Origin: Paraphaeosphaeria minitans
Taxonomy: Eukaryota > Ascomycota > Dothideomycetes > Pleosporales > Didymosphaeriaceae
Direction: 5' to 3'
DNA: 64,000 bases
Assembly (NCBI GenBank): GCA_015832175.1
Contig: WJXW01000008.1
Span: forward strand, 620,001-684,000
Shown here: positions 25,843 through 35,192 of the stretch, in pieces
Numbering within the stretch: position 1 is the first letter of the stretch
How the letters are laid out: every line of letters begins with the position of its first letter
Program-made: the position numbers and the translations under genes
Notes under the pieces: model-generated
Databases searched by the model: none
What the model saw: only the letters and a program-made list of their open reading frames with translations
Told to the model about the DNA's origin: nothing

Positions 25843-26238
25843 TATTATGCCCGTTTCAATTATATAGGGATTTTATAACGCCCTAGGTGCTGTCTCTACG
25901 CCCCTCTAAAGGTTATATCCTTACGCCTAAAAACTATCTTTATAATAGGTTAGGCCCTATACATCTATAAAGAACTATTATATATTTATTATTTCTACTT
26001 CTAAGGCTTTAAGCTCTAAGTTAAAGAGGTAGACAATTTTTTTATTATTTTATTCTACGTCTTACTATAGGTGTTACGCTTATTATACATACTTATTTAT
26101 ACTTAAATAAGGAGTTTTAGTAGAAGTTCTTAGTTCTAAATTTATAGTTTATAGGTATTACTTAGCAACGTTAGTACGTAATAAAGACGTTCTATTCTAT
26201 AGTAGGTAGAAGTAACAAAGTTAATATAATAGGCTTAA
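25843..26238. other. unidentified AT-rich sequence between TIR arms
   Basis: No coding potential on either strand. It could be the body of a larger TIR element whose arms are 25691-25842 and 26241-26415, but the two arms would then point inward, which is the wrong way round for a TIR. It is more likely host or older repeat. Confidence 0.4.
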
Positions 26239-26240
26239 TA

Positions 26241-26759
26241 CTTAATAAGCCAAATTACTAAAGATAATACTTTTATAAATTTATAAGGAGGAGAAGTTAA
26301 GCTTCTACTACTAAACTTATATATCTAAGACTAGAGGATTAGGTCTAAAAGACCTAATAGGCCTAAGGTTAAGATGTATAGAATAAGGATATTTACTAAG
26401 GAGTAGCCTATAATATACTTTTCTAGCCCCTAGTTAGACAGCGTGTAACTTAGTTAGAATTAACCAGTTAGGCTAACTACTATTATTAACCCTTTATTAC
26501 TATTAGTAGAATAGTGACTATTAGGCATTTAAAAGGTAACTTCTAGTTAGGGCGTCTAGTTAAGGGTAGCTTTGCGACTATAGGTATTATAGGTTATACC
26601 CTAGTAGATATCCTCGTTCTATATACTTTAACCTTAGGCCTATTATGTCCTTTAGATCTAATCTTCTAACTCTAGATATATAAGTTTATTAGTAGAAGCT
26701 TAACTTCTACTTCTTATAAATTTATAAAAGTATTATCTTTAGTAATTTGGCTTATTAAG
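26241..26759. mobile_element. TIR element with TA target duplication (MITE-like, 519 bp)
   Basis: The left end reads cttaataagccaaattac and the right end is its inverted copy (gtaatttggcttattaag, with one change), each flanked by TA (26239-26240 and 26760-26761). The inverted repeats extend about 175 bp inward to ggatatttacta / tagtagatatcc, leaving about 165 bp of unique centre without an ORF. TA duplication plus long TIRs fit a non-autonomous Tc1/mariner-type (pogo/Fot-like) element. No transposase is present in the window to confirm the superfamily. Confidence 0.65.
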
Positions 26760-26761
26760 TA

Positions 26762-27110
26762 TCTAGCCCATTATAGAGGCAAGGTCGCTAAGTAATATAA
26801 GCGAACTAGTAATAGCTAGTATATCTAGACTATACCTAGTAGTATATATGCCTAAACATAGACTACTAGTAGTACATATATCTAATAAATAAAATAGTAA
26901 CGCATGAATAGTTTAATAAAAGAACGTAAACTATAAAGTAATGGTCTAGCTAAAGTTAACATTAGTCCCATATGGAATACTATATGCATGTGGTATATCT
27001 AGGCGTTTTTGGTATCCACCTTTTCATCCGGATCCTTGGCAAAATGTACCAGCATTTTACGCGGAACTGACACGACACAAGGCCGGTCATTGCGTGCTTC
27101 TTTCAACATC
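26762..27110. other. boundary between RIP-like repeats and gene island; upstream region of PIG-P gene
   Basis: Up to about 26990 the sequence is AT-rich with TA excess. From about 27000 it becomes GC-balanced with normal CA and TG content. The switch takes place within about 50 bp, and the first gene's ATG lies only about 120 bp further on, so its promoter must overlap the boundary or lie in the AT-rich DNA. Confidence 0.7.
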
Positions 27111-28223
27111 ATGTCACCTAAAAGGGGAAGCAAGCCGCTCCCTGCTGGCCTCCAGTCGCGATCAACACCATATCTTCCTACTCGGCGGTCACCAGCCAGC
27201 GAGAAGCCAGGCGTTGGGCGGCATGTGCCCGCGATCCTGCCTTCGCCTGCCCCGCACACGTCTCCGCCAGCGCCAGCATCTGATGATGATGTCAATGAGG
27301 GCCAAGACGAGGATGAGGTTGAGGTTGAGGTTGAGGATGAGGATGAGGATGACTTGATACTTGGGTCGGGGGACTCAAAGGAATCCGAGTCAGACGAGCA
27401 AGACGATACGCCTTCAGAAGGCGGGCAACTGTTCGCGTCTCGTTCATACACTCAGCTCCCGCACGCATCTAGCACACTCTACCCGCCATTTTACAATCGG
27501 CCACCGGTTCCGCTGCCCCCGTCTCCATCGTTGACATCGCTCCTGCGACCTTCGTTCAGCACGACGACATCACGACGTACGACGCCCGATTCGTCTGATG
27601 TTGACGTGCATCACGGCACGAGCATGCCTGCATCTACGGCAAACCTCGCCAGTATCACAAAGTCTGCGCGACAAGCGCCATTCGTGCCTCGGGCGTCTCC
27701 CAAAGTGCCCACTTACGAGTACTATGGTTTTGCGCTATACCTCGCTAGCTCTGCAGCCTTTTTTTTGTACATTGTGTGGGCCTACGTACCGTCTCGGCTG
27801 CTGCACCAGATGGGCATTCATTATTATCCCAACCGGTGGTGGGCTCTGGCTGTACCCTGCTGGCTGGTCGTCCTGGTCGTGTACATCTACGTAGCACTCG
27901 CAAGCTACAATACGGGATATCTCACGCTCCCCATGAGCAGCTGTGAGAATCTTGTCGATGAGACGGCCCAGATGGCGTTGGTCGACAAACGGACTGGAGC
28001 CATCGTCCGGGGCCAGCCGTCGGCTGCAAGGCAGGCACAGGAACAAGAGAAGCATGGGCAAGGCAGTGTGGCAAGTGTGCGAAGAGATTCGATATCGGCA
28101 TACCGGTGGAGTTCCGCGGAAGAAGCTGACTGGAAGAGTTATTGGAGCGTCAGCACAGACGCAGTCATGGACGTGCCAACAGGCGGCGTCTGCAAGATAC
28201 TGTATGGTGGGGAGGACGGATGA
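27111..28223 (+). CDS. PIG-P / GPI19-like subunit of GPI-GlcNAc transferase
   Basis: PIG-P is a small membrane subunit of the ER complex that transfers GlcNAc from UDP-GlcNAc to phosphatidylinositol, the first step of GPI-anchor synthesis. The 370-residue frame is uninterrupted. The PIG-P domain starts near residue 203 with YEYYGFALYLASSAAFFLY, which opens the first membrane segment. The invariant-looking HYYPNRWWALAVPCWLV and a second membrane segment follow, then YNTGYLTLPMSS. The first about 200 residues are Pro/Ser-rich and carry an acidic run (about residues 58-82) coded by a GAG/GAT-rich simple repeat. This extension is longer than in yeast or mammalian PIG-P but common in fungal versions. 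The in-frame extension upstream to 27009 has only TTG as start, so ATG 27111 is chosen. No intron is needed. Confidence 0.88.
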   Translation: MSPKRGSKPLPAGLQSRSTPYLPTRRSPASEKPGVGRHVPAILPSPAPHTSPPAPASDDDVNEGQDEDEVEVEVEDEDEDDLILGSGDSKESESDEQDDTPSEGGQLFASRSYTQLPHASSTLYPPFYNRPPVPLPPSPSLTSLLRPSFSTTTSRRTTPDSSDVDVHHGTSMPASTANLASITKSARQAPFVPRASPKVPTYEYYGFALYLASSAAFFLYIVWAYVPSRLLHQMGIHYYPNRWWALAVPCWLVVLVVYIYVALASYNTGYLTLPMSSCENLVDETAQMALVDKRTGAIVRGQPSAARQAQEQEKHGQGSVASVRRDSISAYRWSSAEEADWKSYWSVSTDAVMDVPTGGVCKILYGGEDG

Positions 28224-28673
28224 GTGGAAGGATCAGTAGCAGCAAGCAGTAGCCCGTTTGCTGACACAGAAGCAAGCATGCGATTTGATAGTCTGGGTGA
28301 TCGCGCACATCTAGACCTGACAAGTCAATCTTCACGTCCTTTTTCATGTCCCTTTCCATGTCCATTGCCCAGCAGGAATGCCAGCCGAAGTGGTTTCTCT
28401 TTCGAGCCTAACCCCCACTTTCCGGCCTCAATCCCAACGCTGCACGCACCAAGCGACTTTTGGAAGCTGTTCCTTACCCCGCTATGTAGTGCCGCATGCC
28501 ATTGGCTCGGCGTGTACGAAGTTGAGGCTTTTGCGATGCAAGTACGAACCATCTCCGGCAACCGGCCTGGCTGGCTGGCTCTTGATAAGAATACCTACTG
28601 CTCCTCCGCCTCTTGTCTTTTGTTCCGCGAGTTTCCTCTTCTCCTGTGTGCTCATTTCCACAGGCTCGTCACG
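28224..28673. other. intergenic / promoter and 5' leader of phosphatase gene
   Basis: No conserved protein is seen. A pyrimidine-rich stretch (about 28600-28660, cttctcctgtgtgctcatttcc) precedes the ATG at 28674, common just upstream of fungal starts. Open frames here are small and unsupported. Confidence 0.5.
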
Positions 28674-30167
28674 ATGAAGTTCACCAGTGCTGTTGCCCTG
28701 GCCTCTTTCGCCGCTTCTTCCACTGAAGCCGCCGAGACTGTGCTGGGAGCTTACATGTTCCACCGCCACGGCGACCGTACCCCCAAGGCATTGGCCCCGA
28801 CCAACCTCACTGCCCTGGGTTATGAGCAGGTCTACACCTCCGGCCAGTACTACCGCTCGAGGTACCTCACCGGCAACTCCAAAATCAAAGGAATGAACGA
28901 GGACATCGTCAAGCTCTCCCAGCTGGCCGCGACTGCCCCTGTGGACAATTTGCTACAAAACTCGGCCCAAGGTTTCTTGCAGGGTCTCTACCCTCCTTAC
29001 CAGCAGGTGCAGACTCTTGCCAATGGCAGTCATGTTCAAAGCCCCATGGACGGATACCAATTGATTCCCATCAACACGCTCGACACCGGCGCCGGCGCCG
29101 GCAGCGAAAACAACGGTATGTAGATGAATTCGACTCCTGACTCTTGCATCTCGCTGAAGTTTTACTCTGCAGTCTGGCTTCAGGATGCATCCTCTTGCGC
29201 CAATTCCAAGACAAGCTCCAATGCCTTTTTCAGCAGCGCAGAGTACAATGACCTCTTGAGCAAGACCACCGACTTTTACAAGTCGCTCCTTCCCGTTGTC
29301 AACGCCACTTTCGACGAGGACTATGTCACTTTCAAGAACGCCTATGTCATCTACGATCTCATCAACGTGGCCGAAATTCACAACTCCTCCATCCCCTCGT
29401 CGGATATCCTCACCGCGGACACCCTCTTCCAGCTCCGCACTTTGGCCGATGCCCACGAGTACGGCCTTGCATACAACACCTCCGACGACATCCGTGCCAT
29501 CTCGGGTATGCAGCTTGCAGGTGAAGTTCTCAAGTACCTGAACTCGACCATCAAGTCCGGCCAGTCCGGCTCCAGCGCCAACAAGTTCGGTGTCCAGTTC
29601 GGTGCCTATGCCACCTTCCTCTCCTTCTTTGGCCTTGCCGACCTACCCCACGCCAACGAGTCCTTCTACGGCATCACCGACTACGCTTCGTCCATGGTCT
29701 TTGAGCTGTTCACCAACGCCGACACCTCCAACGGCTTCCCCGCGACAGACGACCTCCAGGTGCGCTTCCTCTTCCACAACGGCACGGCTTCCAATGCCAG
29801 CGAGCCCACCGCGTACCCGCTCTTCGGCGGAAACGACGAGGCCATCTCGTGGAATGACTTCTCCAACAACCTGACCAAGTTCGCCGTCTTGAACACCGAG
29901 CAGTGGTGCACCAAGTGCGGCAACACGACCGGAAAGTGCGCTCAGTACTCCCAGGATGGGACTGATGGATCGGCCAACGAGAGCAGCAACAACGGTGGCA
30001 GCCACTTGTCCGCTGCCATCGGTGGTGTCATCGGCGCAATGGTCACGCTTGCTGTTGTGCTGGGCGCGCTGGCGGCCTTCATGCTGCTGGGTGGATTCAG
30101 GCTTGCGAAGAAGCCGCGCGGTGCCAGGGCGTCGCCGGTCCAAGAGGTAACGGCTAACAAGGCTTAA
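28674..30167 (+). CDS. secreted, membrane-anchored histidine acid phosphatase-like protein
   Basis: Exons 28674-29115 and 29173-30167, joined by a 57-bp intron (GTATGT...CTGCAG), give 478 residues. An N-terminal signal peptide (MKFTSAVALASFAASSTEA) is followed at once by the branch-2 histidine phosphatase motif HRHGDRTPK (nucleophile His32). The intron join restores VWLQD, typical of the fungal family. Many N-glycosylation sites are present. Near the C-terminus a Ser/Asn-rich stalk leads to a membrane helix (AAIGGVIGAMVTLAVVLGAL) and a basic tail (KKPRGAR), so the enzyme should sit in the plasma or vacuolar membrane facing outward. Oddly, no His-Asp dipeptide (the usual proton donor) occurs anywhere; the expected region reads FGAYATFLSFFGL. 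The substrate cannot be inferred. Confidence 0.85.
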
Positions 30168-30886
30168 GCTTTGCGATTGGTCCCCATGGGGAGGAGCATG
30201 CGCTTAGTCACCCATCGTTTCGATGATTTGTACGGCAGTTTAACGAATGAAACGGATACCCTACGAGCACCACCCACAGCTTGAAACATGCTTGCTTTTG
30301 CTTGCCGGTGTAGTGATGAACAATCGACGATAAGGATGGCTGTACGCCACGTCACATGATCTGTGGGCGTTGGAGTCAGGCTGACTACCTATTCGTCTGA
30401 CTGCAAATGAAACGAATCAGTACTCCGAGACGCTTCGCATTTAAGTCGCACCAATGAAGGTCAAAGTATTCACCCTCATGGCGGGGCACGTGACGTTCAG
30501 TATTTCTGCAAACGGGCCGGCACCTCGGCAGTTGCCTGAAGGGTCATTCCACAAACCTCTGGAGAAGGGAATTGCGAGGGATGGGGACTATCTCGCTCAT
30601 CCCGATAGCCAGGTTTGCTGAGGTCCCCGACGATGCGCTCAGTGGTGCCGGTGGGAGGACCTTCAGAGGTGCCAATTCAGTTGTGATCGAGTTGCTGATT
30701 TCGTATTTCCCTCAATGGTTTGTTCGTAAGCCGTCCTGTCCACTACTCAACTATAGGTAATACCCATAGGATTACTTTGTCATCTTGAACGGCAGGGGAG
30801 AAAGCAAGATGCCAACGATGCCGCAGTACGTATCACGATATATATCCTGCGCAAAGCCAGCAGACTTCACTCCCTCCGTCGTCGAA
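30168..30886. other. convergent intergenic region
   Basis: About 720 bp between two genes that end toward each other; it holds both 3' ends. Only short unsupported frames are seen (for example 30572-30760). No RNA gene recognised. Confidence 0.5.
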
Positions 30887-32148
30887 CTAGTCATAGTATT
30901 TCGCGCTCTTCCCCGCGATGATGGTCTCCTCGTTCAGCTCGCTCCGAACCCGACCTTTTGCCACACCCTTCGCGACCCTCGCCTTGACCCACTCCCCAGC
31001 CGTAACGCCAACGGCGCTCTCATCCTTTGTCTTCGTGTACCCAAGTTTCTCCAAGACCGGGCTCCGAACCGGATTCAATACAACGCTGTCCTCGGGGCGC
31101 ACAAAGTACAGCACGCCCAGCCGATCAATGTCGGCCTGGTCTGGCGGCGGAGCGACCACACGGTGGATGCTGCTCTTCAGGAACCCGTTCGTGAGGAACT
31201 CGAGTGAGTCCGCGAGATTGACCGTTATGCTCCCGGGGTAGGGTTTCACGTAGCGCCACTCGCCTTCGGGCGTGCGAACCTGCAGGGTGGTGCATCAGCA
31301 AACTGCAAGCCTCTACCTAGGTAGCCCGTCCGTCGACGTACCTGCAACGCCGCCACGGGCTGCCGGAAAAGCAGCGTCAACGAGCCAAAGTCCGTGTGTC
31401 CCTTCACCCACACATTGTCCAGCGTCTCGTTCTGCTCCCGCGTCCGCTTGTGGTACTTCATGTATCTCAGATGGCAGTCGCTCGTCTCGTCATAGCGGTG
31501 TTTCTGCAGGAAAAAGTCCTCGGGCAGCTCGAGAATGACAGCGAGCAGAACCAGCAGCTTCCCCACGACATCGTCGTTGATGTGGCGTGCGAATCGCTCA
31601 ATCTCCTCGCGGTGCGTGTTGATAATGTCCGGGTGCGCGCGCTCCAGCTCGGGGATGAACTTGGGGATGTTGTAGATCTCAGTGTTGTCCTGCACGCCAG
31701 GACGCACTTCGCGCAGTCCGAGGGGCTTGTAGCCGTTGTATCCTCCGTTCTCCAGATCCGCCCGGTACTTGAGCTTCTCTTCCGTGGAGAGGTTGAAGAG
31801 CTCTTTGCCGATGGCGAATTGGCGGTCGACTGCTTCTTGGCTCAGGCCGAAGTTGACGATGTAGAAGAAGCCTGGCCACGTGAGCACACCAGACGTAGGA
31901 GATGGAATGGGGTCTACTACCGATCTTCTCAATGGCTTGTGAAAGCTGCTTCGCAAGCTTCTCTTTTCCACCTGGTGTGTCGAACAGGGAGAGGTCGAGC
32001 GTGGCGAGATCTGCCCATTGCACTGCCGAGTTTAGTTTGCAAACTGTCATCCATCCTACTCCAACTCACGCTCGAATTGCGTCTCAGGTACCTGATGATA
32101 CGCCAGAGCAGGAGGCTCTGTCCTAGCAGTTTCCACGATGGCAGCCAT
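30887..32148 (-). CDS. 2-oxoglutarate/Fe(II)-dependent oxygenase (isopenicillin N synthase-like fold)
   Basis: Four exons on the minus strand: 32148-32070, 32022-31921, 31871-31342, 31279-30887. The introns are 47, 49 and 62 bp, all GT...AG, and the product has 367 residues. The start is the first ATG after an in-frame TGA. The N-terminal DIOX_N-type region (GFFYIVNFGLSQEAVDRQF) is followed by the Fe-binding triad: His219 and Asp221 in GHTDFGSLTLLF, and His276 in SSIHRVVAPP. Arg290 (DRLGVLYF) is the likely 2-oxoglutarate ligand; the usual RxS is RxG here. These enzymes hydroxylate or desaturate small molecules using O2 and 2-oxoglutarate. The substrate is unknown. The gene is divergent from an anion-type MFS transporter, 570 bp away, which may supply its substrate. 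Confidence 0.88.
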
Positions 32149-32718
32149 ATCGTCCAGTTCCTTCAACAACGCTCAAATGCTCCACCCTCTTCCTTGGAAT
32201 TATCGAGTACACCCACTCTACTAAATACACGCCGACCCCGCAAGAGAGCTCGGCAACAATCCGAATACCAGACTTAGCGCCATACGCGTATTGGCTTAAG
32301 CTGCCGCCAGCATAGAGAGGGCTGTCGTGATTCTTGGCGCGAGCACGCAACAACCACCCCAACCTTGGGCAAAGCTCGACACAACCTGTGCCTTTGGCTT
32401 CTTCGCTATCAAAACCAAACGCGGGTTGTTGTTGCCATCGAGGGTTTGCATAGCGTGCTCGCAGCTAGCAGGTGTTTTCTTGCACCGGAAGCGCGCCCAT
32501 GTCCGCTAGATATGCCCGAATTCGCACATCTCCACGCGCTTCGTGAGCAAGTGTGCTACGTATAGTTTAGTTGTATTGGACGGCACAGGACTTGCTGGGC
32601 TCGTTCGCCGGCAACCGTCGACTCGAGATGATAACCCAGCAGCCCTAGCAATCTCCCATGTCTTATATAGAATCAGAGGACTTTTCATCCTTGGTCTGCA
32701 GCTTTACGTCTCCTCACC
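32149..32718. promoter_or_regulatory. shared divergent promoter region (oxygenase / MFS transporter)
   Basis: 570 bp between the two start codons. A TATA-like word (ttatatag, about 32663-32670) lies about 50 bp before the transporter ATG. No defined operator can be named. A shared regulator for both genes is inferred only from the arrangement. Confidence 0.45.
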
Positions 32719-34554
32719 ATGCTCGACACAAAGGAGCAAGCCGCTGCCGCGTCCAGTGCTGTGGATGCCGGTCCCGAAACCACCTTCCGCTACGCCCGCC
32801 GCGGCTCCCTCGTCGCAGACACGGCGACGGATGCCAACATCGAAGGCTACGATGCCGAGCGCATGCAGGCTCGCGCGCTTCTCTCTGCCGACGAAGAGAA
32901 GAAACTCCTCCGCAAGATCGATTGGCACCTCATGACGCTCTGCTCCATCATGTTCCTCCTCAAGAACATCGACGCGGACAACGTCTCCAACGCGCGCGTC
33001 ATGAACAAGGGCAGTCCGACCAACATCATAAAACAGCTCGGAATGACGTCGGACGAGTACAACATGGTTACCACGCTGTACTACATCCCGTACATCCTAG
33101 CAGAGGCGCCTTCGAATCTGCTGATCAAGAGATTGCTGCCCTCGAGATGGCAGAGCAGAATCATGATTACGTGGGGGATTGCGCTGGCGTGTCATGCCGC
33201 CGTGACGAACAAGGAGGGATTGTACGTGGTGAGGTTCTTCCTCGGGCTTTTTGAAGCCGGACTGTTCCCCGGTGTCATCCTCCAGATGTGCTACTGGTAC
33301 CGCCCCGACGAGATGTCCATCCGCCTCCTCTACTTCTACATCCTCGGCAACCTCTCCGGCGTCGTGAGCGGCGTCCTCGCCTTCGCCTTCTCCCACCTCG
33401 ACGGCGCCCACGGTCTCAGCGGCTGGTACGATGCTCCCCGGTGCAAAGTCGTCGTGTCGTAGACATTGACCACTTGTGCATCAACCCACTTTTTGTAGCT
33501 CAGCTGACTTTGTACCCGCGAGTATAGGCAATGGGTTTTCCTCGTCGAAGGCATCGTCACCATCGCCTTCGGCATCGCCTTGTACTTCATCTTCCCGGAC
33601 TTCCCACCGCAAGCAAAATGGCTCACCGACGATGAGAAGGCCTTCATCCAAGCTCGTCTCCCAGGGAACGCGCCGCAGGCGGCCGAAATACATTTCAACT
33701 GGCGCGAGATCGTCGAGTCGCTGAGGGATGTCCGTCTGTGGCTGTTTACGCTGGTCTGGGCGCTGTTTACGATTGGGAGCAGCGGGGTGCGGTTCTACCA
33801 GCCTACGGTGATTACAGATCTGGGGTATACGGATGTTGCATCTGCGCAGCTGCTGAATTTGCCCATCTCGGTTTTCAGCATCATTGTCATTGGCATCACC
33901 GGAGCATTCGCGGATAACGGAAGACTGCCGCGGCCGATCTACCCCTTAGCTTTTCTGTGTATCATATTGGCGTGCTACGGGACGTTGTACGCATATCCCA
34001 ACAGCGGTGGCGTGTATGCGGCAACGCTAATCGGAAACGGACTGACATCGGCATGGTATCCTATGATGTGCGTAACACCGGATGAGAGACGAAGATGCGA
34101 AGCAATTGCCCTATCTGCGAGCTACGCTGACGTCTTACTAGGTGGCCCTGGCGCGTCCAAACAACTTCCAAAGCCACAGGCTCCGCATTCTCTATCGGCT
34201 TCGTCAACAGCTACGGCCAAGTCAGTTCCGCCCCCAATATGCTCTTAATCGTAGTCTCCGCTTTTCTAACCTATGAGTCAGATCGGAGGCGCTATCGGAC
34301 CACATCTCTTTCAGAGCAAATATGCGCCCCATTACGGCGTCAGTTTCGGCATCGCTATGGGGTTCATATCAGCCTGCATACTAACAACACTCGGGACGTG
34401 GTGGTTGACGCGGCAGTCGGAGCAAGATACGCGGAGATTGAAGCTGGCGAGAGTCGAGGCGCAGAAGCGAGGGGAGACGGTGTTGGATGATGTCGTCGAC
34501 AACGATCTGAAGAAACCGGCCAACGGAGGGAGTAGCTCGGATCTAAGTGCTTGA
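32719..34554 (+). CDS. MFS transporter, anion:cation symporter (ACS/Dal5-like) family
   Basis: Exons 32719-33425, 33528-34067, 34142-34220 and 34282-34554 give 532 residues; introns are 102, 74 and 61 bp (GTACGA, GTGCGT and GTCAGT donors, all AG acceptors). The ATG has a good context (tcaccATGC). Family marks: a cytosolic N-terminus ending KKLLRKIDWHLMTLCSIMFLL; TM2-3 with YIPYILAEAPSNLLIKR; FLGLFEAGLFPGVILQMCYWYR, typical of the Dal5/Tna1/Fen2 group; and FVNSYGQ-IGGAIGPHLFQSKY created exactly at the third splice. About 12 membrane segments are expected. The group imports organic anions such as allantoate, nicotinate, pantothenate or biotin precursors by proton symport at the plasma membrane; the substrate cannot be chosen from sequence. 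Divergent neighbour: the 2OG oxygenase. Confidence 0.88.
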
Positions 34555-35192
34555 GCATACGACGCCGGGACTATACTGTATTATGTCCGAAAAGCCGCGT
34601 GTCGTACCAATTAGCCGGCAGTATAGTATAGTTGGTAGCGAGAGACTTGTATGACAGCACCATCAAATCGGAGTTCGTCCTACTCCTGACGCACGCACAT
34701 GTGGACACTCGTGAAAGTCGCATATCCTTCCCATTCCGAGACTTTTCAATTCGTAAATCTATCATCTTCATTAACGTAAAGCAGAATCCCATGCTCGCCA
34801 TGCTACTCCGATTCGCGCAGCCGTAGCTTGCGCTTGCGCTCGAACTCAATCCCCCCAATGGACTAATCCTATGCGATGCGCGGGAAAGAGTGAAAGAAGA
34901 GCCAGCCGGAACAACATGTGCGAATTCACATTGCTCGTAAGCAAGACAAAGCCATGTCGCGGCGTGTCTGGACGAGGAGATGCACGTATGTAAACACGAC
35001 CCATATTCCAAAGGCCGGACAACAATTGCTGGAGACAAATTAAGATGGATCCGCTCGCGCTTTTAGCTCTCGTCGGGCTGTGTGGAGATCGCTAGTACAA
35101 TAGAGTCAGAAGAGAGCGCACAGTTGGTATATGTATTTATGAGGAAGGGTATCGATCGAGATAAGGCGAAGAAAGCTTCAGGATATCATGTT
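34555..35192. other. convergent intergenic region between MFS gene and cla4-like gene
   Basis: About 640 bp holding the 3' ends of two genes. Minus-strand frame 34571-35038 is open but has no recognisable domain and normal intergenic base use. No RNA gene is supported. Confidence 0.5.

Noticed and set aside
25691..26415. 25691-25842 plus 26241-26415 as one 0.7-kb TIR transposon
   Set aside because: The terminal words lie at the inner sides, so the arms face the wrong way; the pair 26241/26759 with TA on both sides fits better.
27009..27110. Upstream extension of the PIG-P frame to 27009
   Set aside because: It would start with TTG; nuclear fungal genes use ATG, and the first in-frame ATG is 27111.
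27735..28061. 108-codon minus-strand frame over the PIG-P gene
   Set aside because: Shadow of a GC-rich coding region; no recognisable protein.
30572..30760. 62-codon frame in the intergenic region after the phosphatase
   Set aside because: Too short, no domain, convergent intergenic DNA.
31396..32277. 293-codon + strand open frame over the oxygenase gene
   Set aside because: Shadow of the minus-strand exons; no domain, and it ignores the clear splice sites on the other strand.
34615..34690. tRNA-like word tagttggtagcg followed by ttcgtcc
   Set aside because: The spacing and the acceptor and anticodon stems do not pair; not a tRNA.
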